64,000 nt of DNA from Rana temporaria (Eukaryota; Chordata; Amphibia; Anura; Ranidae). The stretch lies in the NCBI RefSeq assembly GCF_905171775.1, contig NC_053491.1, forward strand, positions 304,819,833 through 304,883,832, in the 5' to 3' direction. The position numbers and the translations under genes were made by a program. Positions 10,890 to 21,613 of this stretch are shown in pieces; the first letter of the stretch is position 1, and each line of letters starts with the position of its first letter. The notes beneath the pieces are model-generated. The model made no database searches and had not been told where the DNA came from. It saw only the letters and a program-made list of their open reading frames with translations.

Positions 10890-11215
10890 CTGATAAGAGA
10901 AAATTGATTTTTTTTGTACTCGCCATAAAATCCTTTTTTCTGTCGTCCATGGACGGAAACAGCACCCACCCCTCCTTTTTAGGTTTGTACTGCTTGTTAC
11001 GAACTGAGGCTGCATGCTGCAGGGACGAGGGTTATGTCCGGAGGGACCGCCACCTGGGTGGGGCTGTTCAACTCTGTTAAAGTAACATGTATTTAAATAT
11101 CTAACATGTTCTGCCTACTCCTCTCCTATGAACATAACCCACTTGTCAAGACTTGAGAAGGCTGTGTCCGTCCATGGACGACAGAGAAAAGGATTTTACG
11201 GTGAGTACAAAAAAT
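10890..11215. repeat. DIRS terminal inverted/complementary repeat
   Basis: Two opposed copies of 'ccatggacg..acag' with 'gattttacggtgagtac' and its complement face each other (about 10911-10960 and 11170-11215). The same block ('cacccacccctcctttt', 'tgtactgcttgttaagaactgaggctgc') ends the second DIRS copy at 41085-41300. This is the DIRS right terminal repeat with its complementary region. Confidence 0.65.
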
Positions 11216-11890
11216 CCTATTATATATTTCTTAATTTTCCCAAGAATTGTGGGGGGAAAATTACAACTTCAAAAAACTCACCATGCCTCTTACTAAATAC
11301 CTTGGACTGTCTACTTTCCAAAAAGGGGTCAATTTGGGGGGGGGTGTATTTGTACTGTCCTGATATTTCAGGGCCTCAATAAATGACATAGATCGTCAGT
11401 ACATCAGGTGTCATCAATTTTTAATGATTTGCACTGTAGCTTGTAGACTAACTTTCACACAGACCAAATAATATACACAAATTTGAGTTATTTTTTTACC
11501 AAACATATGTAGCAGTATAAATTGTTGCCCGAATTTATGAACAAAAATTACTTATTTGCAAAGTTTTATAATAAGAACAAAAAAGTTTTGCTCTTTTTTT
11601 ACTTAAAAAATAAAAAACCCAATGGTGATTACCACCAAAAGAAAGCTCTGTTTGTGTGAAAAACAATTATAAAAATTTTGTTTGGGTACAGTGTTGCATG
11701 AGTAATTGTCATTTAAAGTGTGTCATTCAAATTTGGTCTGGACAGGTAGAGGTATAAGTGCCCTGTTTAGAAGTTGTTAAATGTGAGTGTATAAGTGTAT
11801 TTGTACAAGGTATTTTCACTGAGCGATATTTGATTTAATAATAAGACAGCACTGCGGAATTGGTATTATATGTGGTATAGAAAGCCAATA
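11216..11890. other. AT-rich relic resembling piggyBac-internal repeat, then unassigned DNA
   Basis: At 11280-11345 'tctactttccaaaaaggggtca' with its flanks is a diverged relative of the 382-bp unit in the piggyBac element (16200-18870). The rest is AT-rich with no coding potential. I see nothing identifiable between 11700 and 11890. Confidence 0.35.
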
Positions 11891-11895
11891 TAAGG

Positions 11896-12160
11896 GCCCC
11901 TTTCACACTGTCCCGCCCCCAGCGTCGGCGGTAAAACGCCGCTATTTTTAGCGGCGCTTTACCGTCGGATTTGCGCCGAAAAAGTGTTAAAACCGCCTGC
12001 AAACCACCGCTACAGTGGCGTTTTACCGGCGGTACGGCAGCACTGCCCATTGATTTCAATGGGCAGGAGCGCATTAGGAGCTCACCGTTGACAATGCGCT
12101 CCAAAGAAACTTTTCCTGACGCCCTGCCAGTGCAACAGCTAAGCATTGTGGTTTGTTAAC
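11896..12160. repeat. hAT-like MITE fragment
   Basis: It begins with GGGCCCCTTTCACAC, the inverse of the end GTCTGAAAGGGCCC at about 50763-50776. The interior has GC-rich GGCGGTAAAACGCC palindromes and 'cccattgatttcaatgggcag', which recurs at 13340-13360. The second terminus is not clear. Assignment to hAT is tentative. Confidence 0.45.
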
Positions 12161-13120
12161 GCTTTTCATGGAGCATTTAAATTTTATTCCGCAAAATGCA
12201 TTACAAGTAGACATTCCATTGTTTTCCATGTGGCAGCTTTACATGTATGTGCTGCAGTTTAATGTGTTTTGAAAGGAAACTGTGGGCCTGTTCACACCTG
12301 CACCGAACAGTGTGAATTTAGCCTCACGCTCTTGCTGCCTGTCAGCCTGTGTTGATGTCCACACAACTGCCCCTTCCCTTTTTTGTCCTTGTGAAAATCA
12401 CAACCAGTTTAAAGAGAAAAAATCCTTACCTACCACCTTTTGGGGGGTTGTTTTATCAGGTTCAGCCTCTCCTGACCATGAATATTTAAGGTTCCAATAG
12501 GGAACCCCTTCTATGGATTTTTGGTGTGAAAAATTGGGGCTAAATATTCCCACATACAGCAGTACAACCAGAGCCATCTTCCTCGGATGTACTCCCCTTG
12601 TCTGAAATTTTCCTAGCCTGCCTCCCAAAATGTGAGTGGATCCATGGAGTTGTAGCACTGCATTTCCAAGTAAAGTATTGCATGTTTTCCATTGTTTGAA
12701 GTTTGTCTGTTAATGACGTCAGAAGTTGTGCGTTACATCTCCTCTCGGATGGTCTGCAACCATACAACTTTCCAGTCACCATTGTGTAAGGAAAAACTGA
12801 AGTGTCTACATTTCATGGAATAAGCATGATTTTGAATAACTCTCACACCATGTTCATCTTGAATTTGGGCCAACACTGCCCCAGTGGCCATCTTAGGTTT
12901 GGGCAAACACTCCACGGAGCCTTTTTGGAAATGGGTGAAGTGAGCTGATTACCAGGAGATGGGAGCAGGCAGAAGAGTGGAGAAAATGTTTTTCAAAGGC
13001 TGTTAGCTTAAAGATGCAAAATCAGTAAAGTTAAGATTGCATGGCAGCACGCCTGTATCTGCAAACTCATTAGTAAATATAAACTGCTAAATACCTTTTC
13101 TCATCAGCAGTATATAGCAG
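12161..13120. other. Unassigned DNA
   Basis: Open frames of 60-86 codons occur on both strands but lack recognisable motifs, and none is longer than chance allows. I see no repeat boundary apart from a possible GGGCCTGTTCACACC end near 12283. Confidence 0.35.
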
Positions 13121-13127
13121 TCAGAGG

Positions 13128-13470
13128 CTACTTTCACACTGAGGCTCTTTGCAGGTGCTATAGAGCTAAAAATAGCTCCTGCAAAGCACCTTGAAAGAGC
13201 CTCTTCTCTCATTCCAGTGTGAAAGTCCAAGGGCTTTCACACTGGAGCAGTGCGTTGATAGGACGCTCAAAAAAATCCTGCTAACCGCATCTTTGAGGCG
13301 CTGTAGGAGCAGTGTATACACCGCTCCTACAGCACCCCTGCACATTGAAATCAATGGGCAGCACCGGCAAAGCCCTGCTGCAATGGCGCTTTGCAGGCGG
13401 TTTTAACCCTTTTTAGGCTGTTAGGGGTTAAAAGCGCCCCGCTAGCGTCCGAATACTATGGTAAAGCGCC
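13128..13470. repeat. MITE-like GC-rich palindromic repeat
   Basis: It starts with 'ggctactttcacactgaggctc' and contains mirrored blocks ('agtgtgaaag'/'ctttcacact' and 'gtaggagcagtgtata'/'accgctcctac'). It shares the 'attgaaatcaatgggcagc' core with the repeat at 11896. The right terminus is indistinct. Confidence 0.45.
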
Positions 13471-14100
13471 ACTATCAGTGTCTGGTTAAAGCTTGTAGCC
13501 CTGATTGTGCTATGAGGCTGCAGTACCCCTGGCCCTCTGTCTGGACAGTGCTGATTGGCCCTGTGCTGATGCACCTTCCTAAGAAATAAAACCTCTCTAG
13601 CAATACACACAAAACGGAGCATGTGCAGCTTGTTCACTAGCCTCTGTTTCATCAGAAGATGGACTGGGGAAAAATGGGAGGAACAGGAAAGGCAGGATCA
13701 AACAGTATTTTTACACAATGCAGAGGATTAACCCCTTAGATTCGACTGTGAGTGTAACTAGCATGCTTTACTGATTTTACTGTTGTGGGCTTAGCAAGTT
13801 ATTGGTCTACCACATGTAAGCTGCAATGGTGTATTTTTTTATTGACATTCAAGAAAATGGGGTCTAAAAAAGAAAATTGTATCAAACAGCCATCATTTTA
13901 CCTTTCTGGTGCCAATCCATGGCAGAATACTAAGCCCACCCAGTTCATTCCTAGCGTTGTAGAGAGGATGAACTGTTGTCTGGGTGTCAACAGTTTATGG
14001 CAATGCACTGATCCCATGGACTGAAGTAGGCAGGGCTACCCCACCATATGTACAGTATGTTGCCATAGATTGGCACCAGTAAAGGAAAATATACTGTAAG
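13471..14100. other. Unassigned DNA
   Basis: I see no gene or clear repeat boundary. The stretch 13490-13760 reads like a moderately conserved dispersed repeat, but I cannot name it. Confidence 0.3.
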
Positions 14101-14104
14101 TATA

Positions 14105-14540
14105 TGATATAGTTTTCCATTTTAGGTACAGTCCATGCTCTTGAGACTGTGTGCTGGGAGACACAGCAAACCTTCTGGCGATGGTACGTATTGATGTGCC
14201 ATCCTGGAGGAGTTGGATTGCCTTTGCAACTTCTATAGGATCCAGTTATTGCCTCATGCTACCAGTAGTGACACCGACCCTAGCCAAATGCAAAACTAGT
14301 GAAAAACAGTCAGAAAAGATGAGTAGAGAAAAAAATGTCAGTGGCCTCCACCTATAATACCATTCCTGTTTTGGAGGTCATCTCAGTGTTGCCCATCTAG
14401 TGCACCTGTTATTAGCCATTTTCTGCTGCTTTTGTTTAATGAATTTACAACCCCCTCTGCTACTTAACCGATCAGATCAAAATCCCATGAGTTTAATTGA
14501 TGCTCTACTCTGATTAAAAAGTGTTTCTTTTTTTGATTGT
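14105..14540 (-). pseudogene. Tc1/mariner transposase N-terminal (helix-turn-helix) fragment
   Basis: The minus strand at about 14245-14158 reads IEVAKAIQLLQDGTSIRT followed by IARRFAVSPS, a helix-turn-helix typical of Tc1 DNA-binding domains. The remainder to about 14540 is the non-coding 5' side of the element. No catalytic domain follows; downstream DNA toward 14105 is unrelated. It abuts, and is distinct from, the Tc1-like element beginning at 14596. Confidence 0.6.
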
Positions 14541-14660
14541 TGTCATTTTTATATATATATATATACACACATACTGTACATACATATGCACACACATTAC
14601 CAAAAGTATAGGGGCTCCTGCCTTTACACGCACATGAACTTTAATGGCATCCCAGTCTTA

Positions 14661-15224
14661 TGCCGTGTACACACGATCATTTTTCAGCATGAAAAAAATT
14701 TTGTTTTTAAAAAATGTCATTTAAAATGATCGTGTGTGGGCTTCACATCATTTTTCAGGTTCTAAAAAACGAAAAAAAATTTTTTTCGAACATGCTGCAT
14801 TTTTTAACATCGTTTTAAACAATGTCGTTTTTCAGGTTGTAAAAAATGATCGTGTGTGGGCTAAAACGACGTTAAAAACCCTGCATTCTCAGAAGCAAGT
14901 TATGAGACGGGAGCGCTCAATTTGGTAAAACTACCATTCATAATGGAGTAAGCACATTCATCACGCTGTAACAGACAGAAAATCGCAAATTGTCTTTTAC
15001 CTTCACGGAATGAGCTAAAGCAGCCCAAAGGCGAATGGAACTTCCCCTTTATAGTGCCGTTGTACGTGTTGTACGTCACCGCGCTTTGCTAGGGCATTTT
15101 TTAAAAATGATGGTGTGTGGGCAACGTCGTTTTAATGATGAAGTTGGAAAAACAAAGTTTTTTCTACATGCTGAAAACGTCTTTTTTTTTTTTCATGACG
15201 AAAAATGATCGTGTGTACGCGGCA
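14661..15224. mobile_element. Harbinger-type MITE (TTA duplication)
   Basis: Termini TGCCGTGTACACACGATC and GATCGTGTGTACGCGGCA bound 564 bp flanked by TTA (14658-14660 and 15225-15227). Internal blocks 'aaaatgatcgtgtgtgggc' repeat in both orientations. TTA/TAA duplications are typical of PIF/Harbinger. Related ends occur at 58778-59255 and inside 20433-21260. Confidence 0.75.
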
Positions 15225-15227
15225 TTA

Positions 15228-15327
15228 GGCTCTATTCCCACTAATGCGTGTCCAAAAACGTGGCAAGCACCACAAAAAGCACTGCAGAAACGCTCACAAG
15301 CAGCATGCATAGATGTGAATCGAGCCT
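15228..15327. mobile_element. Short (100 bp) MITE-like insertion
   Basis: Imperfect terminal inverted repeats (GGCTCTATTCCCAC and GTGAATCGAGCC) bound about 100 bp between the Harbinger-type MITE and the resumed Tc1-like sequence at 15328. It is too short and diverged to classify. Confidence 0.45.
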
Positions 15328-16199
15328 ATGTCCGTAGGGTTCAATATTTAGTTGGCCCACCCTTTGCAGGTATAACAGTATCAACTCTTCTAGCAAGGCT
15401 TTCCACTATGTTTAGGAGTGTGTCTATAGGAATATTTGACCATTCTTCCAGAAGCACGTTTTTGAGGTCAGGCACTGATGTGGACTAGAAGGGTAGGCTT
15501 GCAATCTCCACTCTTATTCATGCCAAAGGTGTTCTGTTGGGTTAAGGTTAGGACTCTGTGCAGGCCAGTCAAGTTTCTCCACCTCAAACTCACTCATCCA
15601 TGTCTTTGTGAATCTTGTATGGTGCACAGTCATGTTGAAACAGGAAGGGGCCATCCCCAAACTGTTCCCACAAAGTTGGGAGCATGAAATTGTCCAAAAT
15701 GTCTTGGTATGCTGACGCCTTAAGAGTTCATTTCACTGAAACAAAGGGGCCAAGGCCAACCCCTTAACCACTTAAGCCCCAGACCAATACGCTGTCTAAA
15801 GACCCAAGGTGTTTTTACAATTTGGCAATGCGCTGCTTTAACTGGTAATTGCGCGGTCATGCAATGTTGTACCGAAACGAAACTTGCGTCCTTTTCTTCC
15901 CACAAATAGAGCTTTATTTTGATGGTATTTGATCGCCTCTGCGATTTTTATTTTTTGCGATATAAACGCAAAAAGACCGTAAATTTTGAAAAAAAATGAT
16001 TTTTCTTATAACAAAAAGTAAAAAATATTGAATAAACTAAATTTTAGTCAAACATTTAGGCCAAAATGTATTCAGCCACATGTCTTTAGTAAAAAAAATC
16101 ACAATAAGCGTATATTTATTGGTTTTCGCAAAAGTTATAGCGTCTACAAACTAGGGTACATTTTCTGGAATTTACACAGCTTTTATTTTATGACTGCCT

Positions 16200-18870
16200 A
16201 TCTCATTTCTTGAGGTGCTAAAATGGCAGGGCAGTACAAAACCCCCCCAAATGACCCCATTTTGGAAAGTAGACACCCCAAGGAAACTGCTGAGAGGCAT
16301 GTTGAGTCCATTGAATATTTAATTTTTTTGTCCCAAGTGATTGAATAATGACGAAAAAAAAAATCTTTACAAAAAGTTGTCACTAAATGATATATTTCTC
16401 ACACATGCCATGGTTATATGTGGAATTGCACCCCAAAATACATTCTGCTGCTTCTCCTGAGTACGGGGATACCACATGTGTGGGACTTTTTGGGAGCCTA
16501 GCCGCATACGGGGCCCCAAAACCCAAGCACCGCCTTCAGCATTTCTAAGGGCACAAATTTTTGATTTCACTCCTCACTACCTATCAAGGTTTCGAAGGCC
16601 ATAAAATGCCAAAATAGCAAAAAAAAAAACCAAATGACCCCATTTTGGAAAGTAGACACCCTAAGCTATTTGCTGAGAGGCATGTCGAGTCCATGGAATA
16701 TTTTATATTTTGACACAAGTTGCGGGAATATGACAAACTGATTTTTTTTTGCACAAAGTTGTCACTAAATGATATATTGCTCACACATGCCATAGTTATA
16801 TGTGGAATTGCACCCCAAAATACATTCTGCTGCTTCTCCCGAGTACGGGGATACCACATATGTGGGACTTTTTGTGAGCCTAGCCGCGTACGGGACCCCG
16901 AAAACCAATCACCACCTTCAAGATTTCTAAGGGCATACATTTTTGATTTCACTCCTCACTACCTATCACTACCTATCACAGTTTTGAAGGCCATAAAATG
17001 CCAAGATGTCACACAACCCCCCCAAATGACCCCATTTTGGAAAGAAGACACCCCAAGCTATTTGCTGAGAGGCATGTTGAGTCCATGGAATATTTAATTT
17101 TATGGCCCCAAGTGATTGAATAATGACCAAAAAAAAAAAAATTTTACAAAACGTTGTCACTAAATGATATATTTCTCACATATGCCATGGGCATATGTGG
17201 AATTGCACCCCAAAATACATTCTGCTGCTTCTCCTGAGTACGGGGATACCACATGTGTGGGACTTTTTGGGAGCCTAGCCGCGTACGGGACCCCGAAAAC
17301 CAATCACCGCCTTCAGGATTTCTAAGGGCATACATTTTTGATTTCACTCCTCACTACCTATCACAGTTTTGAAGGCAATAAAATGCCAAAACAGCACAAA
17401 ACCCCCCCAAATGACCCCATTTTGGAAAGTAGACACCCCAAGCTATTTGCTGAGAGGGATGTTGAGTCCATGGAATATTTAATTTTTTTGCCACAAGTCA
17501 CTGAATAATGACCAAAAAAAAAAAATTACAAAACGTTGTCACTAAATGATATATTTCTCACACATGCCACGGTTATATGTGGAATTGCACCCCAAAATAC
17601 ATTCTGCTGCTTCTCCTGAGTACGGGGATACCACATGTGTGGGACTTTTTGGGAGCCTAGCCGCGTACGGGGCCCCGAAAACCAAGCACTGCCTTCAAGA
17701 TTTGTGTGAGTGAAATCAAAAATTTATGTCCTTAGAAATCTTGAAGGCGGTGCTTGGTTTTCGGGGTCTCATACGCGGCTAGGCTCCCAAAAAGTCCCAC
17801 ACATGTGGTATCCCCGTACTCAGGAGAAGCAGCAGAATGTATTTTGGGGTGCAATTCCACATATAACCATGGCATGTGTGAGAAATATATCATTTAGTGA
17901 CAATGTTTTGTACATTTTTTTTTTTAATTTTTTTTGGTCATGATTCAATCACTTGGGGCAAAAAAATTAAATATTCCATGGACTCAACATGCCTCTCAGC
18001 AAATAGCCTGGGGTGTCTACTTTCCAAAATGGGGTCATTTGGGGGGTTTTTGTGCTATTTTGGCATTTTATGGCCTTCGAAACTGTGATAGGTAGTGAGG
18101 AGTGAAATCAAAAATTTGCGCCCTTAGAAATGCTAAAGGCGGTGCTTGGTTTTCGGGGTCCCTTACGCGGCTAGGCTCCCAAAAAGTCCCAAACATGTGG
18201 TATCCCCGTACTCAGGAGAAGCAGCAGAATGTATTTTAGGGTGCAACTCCACATATAACCATGGCATGTGTGAGCAATATATCATTTAGTGACAAATTTT
18301 TTTTTTTTTTTTTTTTTTCTCATTATTCAATCACTTTGGACAAAAAAAAAAAAAAATCAATGGACTCAACATGCCTCTCAGCAGTTTCCTTGGGGTGTCT
18401 TCTTTCCAAAATGGGGTCATTTGGGGTTTTTTTGTGCTATTTTGGCATTTTATGGCCTTCGAAACTGTGATAGGTAGTGAGGAGTGAAATCAAAAATTTA
18501 CACCCTTAGAAAGCCTGAAGGCCGTGATTGGTTTTTGGGGTCCCGTACGCGGCTAGGCTCCCAAAAAGTCTCACACATGTGGTATCCCCGTACTCAGGAG
18601 AAGCAGCAGAATGCATTTTGGGGTGTAATTCCACATATGCCCATGGCATGTTTGAGCAATATATCATTTAGTGACAACTTTGCGCAAAAATATATATATA
18701 TATATATATTTATATTTCCCGCAACTTGGGTCAAAATCTAAAATATTCCATGGACTTAAGATGCCTCTCAGCAAATAGCTTGGGGTGTCTACTTTCCAAA
18801 ATGGGGTCATTTGGGGGGGTTTTCAATTGTCCTGGCATTTTATGCACAACAATTAGAAGCTTATGTCACA
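16200..18870. repeat. 382-bp tandem units arranged as a large inverted repeat
   Basis: Forward units are marked by 'gttgtcactaaatgatatat' at about 16376, 16758, 17153 and 17535 (spacings 382, 395, 382). Reversed units carry its complement near 17890, 18280 and 18665. The orientation flips at about 17716. Each unit also holds 'gagtacggggataccacat' and 'cccattttggaaagtagaca'. Short open frames recur in each unit but change frame at poly-T tracts, so this is structural, not coding. Confidence 0.8.
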
Positions 18871-19272
18871 CATCACCCACTCTTCTAACCACTTGAAGAA
18901 AAAGCCCTTTCTGACACTGTTTGTTTACATAAAAACATATTATTTTTTTGCAAGAAAGTTAAGTTGAACCCCCAAACATTATATATTTTTTAAAGCAAAG
19001 GCCCTACAGATTAAAATGGTGGGTGTTGCAAAAAAAATTTCCACACAGTATTTGCGCAGCGTTTTTTCAAACGCATTTTTTGGGGAAAAAATACACTTTT
19101 TTTTATTTTAAAGCACTAAAACACACTATATTGCCCAAATTATTGATGAAATAAAAATTATGATCTTAGGCCGAGTACATGGATACCAAACACGACATAC
19201 TTTAAAATTGCGCACAAACGCGCAGTGGCGACAAACTACATACATTTTTAAAAGCCTTTAAAAGCCTTTACA

Positions 19273-19656
19273 CACAGACAGAATTCTCACCGCTCCAGGT
19301 GAGCCTCGTGATGATCAGGGGTTGTTGAACCACCAGGGTGCTGGCAATGCGGTAATAGCAAAAAAACAAAAGAACAAAAGCTGGACAGCCGCACTCCAAA
19401 ATTTTCTTTAAAAGAGATGTCTTTATTTTCAACTGTGCATACAGTCACTGCAAGCCCACAAAAATCAGTATGGCCAACGTTTCACACTGGCGTCAGTGCT
19501 TAGCCATGACTAAGCACTGACGCCAGTGTGAAACGTTGGCCATACTGATTTTTGTGGGCTTGCAGTGACTGTATGCACAGTTGAAAATAAAGACATCTCT
19601 TTTAAAGAAAATTTTGGAGTGCGGCTGTCCAGCTTTTGTTCTTTTGTTTTTTTGCT
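19273..19656. mobile_element. Foldback insertion with perfect 147-bp arms and 13-bp duplication
   Basis: A 13-bp sequence (AAAAGCCTTTACA) flanks it at 19260-19272 and 19657-19669. It consists of an 84-bp tail (19273-19356) and a palindrome with arms 19357-19503 and 19510-19656 around a 6-bp loop. At the axis a degenerate hammerhead-like string (CATGACTAAG, stem, GAAACGTTGG) resembles the one at 53891. The architecture (tail, arms, 13-14 bp duplication) matches the insertion at 2958-4520, suggesting a non-autonomous PLE. Confidence 0.7.
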
Positions 19657-20432
19657 AAAAGCCTTTACAGGTTACCACATTAGATTTACAGAGTAGGTCT
19701 ACTGCTAAAATGACTGCCCTCGATCTGCCCTTCGCGGTGATACCTCACATGCATGTGCAATTGCTGTTTACATATGACTCCAGACCGACGCTTGCGTTCG
19801 CCTTTGCGCAAGAGCAGGGGGGGACAGGGATGCTTTTTTTTATTTTTTTATATATTTATTTCGCTTTTTTTATTTTATTTGTTAACTGTTCCTTCCATTT
19901 ATTTATTTTTTTACCATTTTTATTGTTATCTCAGGGAATGTAAATATCCCTTATGATAGCAATAGTTAGTGACAGGTACTCTTTTTTTTTTTAAATGGGG
20001 TCTATTAGACCCTAGATCTTTCCTCTGCCCTCAAAGCATCTGACCACACCAAGATCGGTGTGATAAAATGCTTTCCCATATTCTCAATGGCGCCGTTTAT
20101 ATCTGGGGGGGGACATTCCCTCCCACTGAATGTAAAAGCAGTCTAGAGGCTAATTAGCCGCTAGGACTGCTTTTACATGAAAGCCGACCGCTGGCTGAAA
20201 AGAATGATACCAAGATGATGCCTAAACCCGCAGGCATCATTCTGGTATAACCATTCAAAGTCCAGCAACATACCAGTACGTTGATGGTTCTTGTTGGACA
20301 TGTATTGTAATCTTTTTTTTTTTCATGCAGCCTGTTGGCTGAACAAAAAAAAGATTGATCGGTGGGTATGCCCACCATTAGAATACCTCCCTTCATCCAC
20401 CCACTTCTAATGATGGGCATACATGCACCATT

Positions 20433-21260
20433 TATATATGCCGAAGCATGGGGGCATCCTCCCGCAAAAAAGTTATGCCGCGTACGGTCGGACTTTTCTA
20501 TGCCGCGTACACACGGTCGGACTTTTCTATGCCGTGTACACATGGTCAGACTTTTCCACAGGAAAGCCTCCGTAGGAATGTCAACCGTATGTACGCGGCA
20601 TTAGGAGCAAAATCGCTCCTCCGCCCCTAATGCCCCCATGCTCCGGCATATATGCTCTTTTTTGAACTGTAGTGGTGAAATCACCTCCTACAGCATTGGA
20701 GTCGCGGCTTTATATATCGTGGGAGCAAACGCTGTTGCTGTCACGCTAAATAAATCCGCACTGCAACTGAATGGCGTACCTGCTAAGCAAATGATGGTTA
20801 ACATTAAAACAAAGTAACATTCCAGTATAACAGTAAGATCATACCATACCTGCAAAGCAAATACCTATAAAAAAACATAGTAAAAAATAAAACATTTTTT
20901 AACGCAACCTGTGCCTAAAATATATATATGCCGAAGCATAGGGGCATCCTCCCGCAAAAAAGTTATCCCGCGTACGGTCGAACTTTTCTATGCCGCGTAC
21001 ACACGGTCGGACTTTTCTATGCCGTGTACACATGGTCAGACTTTTCCACGGGAAAGCCTCCGTAGGAATGTCAACCGTATGTACGCGGCATTAGGAGCAA
21101 AATCGCTCCTCCGCCCCTGCTGCCCCCATGCTTCGGCATATATGCTCTTTTTTTTAACTGTGGTGGTGAAATCACCTCCTACAGCACTGGAGTCGCGGCT
21201 TTATATATCGTGGGAGCAAACGCTGTTGCTGTCAAGATAAATAAGTCCGCGCAACAGCTG
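20433..21260. repeat. Tandemly duplicated ~340-bp block with Harbinger-like ends
   Basis: The block at about 20433-20790 recurs at about 20923-21260, offset about 490 bp, with near-identical sequence ('gcatcctcccgcaaaaaag', 'tcggacttttctatgccg', 'gtatgtacgcggcattagg'). Each copy includes TGCCGCGTACACACGG and its inverse GTATGTACGCGGCA, which are Harbinger-type MITE termini. It lies downstream of the transposase frame, within the piggyBac element. Confidence 0.65.
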
Positions 21261-21613
21261 AATGGCGTACCTGAAAACAGTAAAATAAATTACATACCTG
21301 AAAAGCAAGCATGAAAAAACATAACAACAATAAAACTTTGCAGAATAGAATACAGTAAAAAAGAGCAGAACAATAGAGAGAGAATAGAGAGGGAGAGAAC
21401 AATAAAACGACAACTATTTTTGGTTTTTTTATTTTATATTTTTTTGTGTGTTTTTATTTTTTACTTTTTTTTATTTTTTTTTTAACACTTTTTTTTGTAA
21501 CTGTGAACTGTAACTTCAACTTTTCGGTTCCAGGTTTGGGTCTCTCAAAATGCGATGGCATCTTGGGAGACCCTGTGTAAGTGAGCCTAGCCTGTGAAAT
21601 GTTTCACCCTACA

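Larger units (their letters stand above)
8041..11215 (+). mobile_element. DIRS-type retrotransposon, 5'-truncated
   Basis: The order is gag C-terminus, RT/RNase H, tyrosine recombinase and a terminal inverted/complementary repeat, matching the second DIRS copy at 36317-41300. The 5' terminal repeat and gag N-terminus are missing. DIRS elements integrate through a tyrosine recombinase and usually leave no target duplication; none is seen. All frames are broken. Confidence 0.85.
14596..15763. mobile_element. Outer Tc1-like palindromic element, left segment
   Basis: It begins with TACCAAAAGTATA and continues through 'tttacacgcacatgaacttta' and 'cagtctta', then (after two MITEs) 'gggttcaatatttagttggcc' onward. 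The inverse of these blocks appears at 56470-56684, ending TTTGGTAATATA, so the two are arms of one inverted-repeat element. The left segment stops exactly at a TTAA (15764-15767) where the piggyBac element sits; the sequence resumes at 25262. It carries no intact transposase. Confidence 0.75.

Noticed and set aside
12398..12915. Overlapping minus-strand frames of 60-86 codons
   Set aside because: No recognisable domain, frames overlap one another, and length is within chance.
14540..14600. TA/CA microsatellite as an origin or promoter
   Set aside because: It is a short simple repeat at the junction of two Tc1-type sequences; nothing else supports a function.
16200..18870. Possible tandem gene array, because 60-125 codon frames recur in each unit
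   Set aside because: Frames shift at poly-T tracts and are present in both orientations. The repeat unit is structural.
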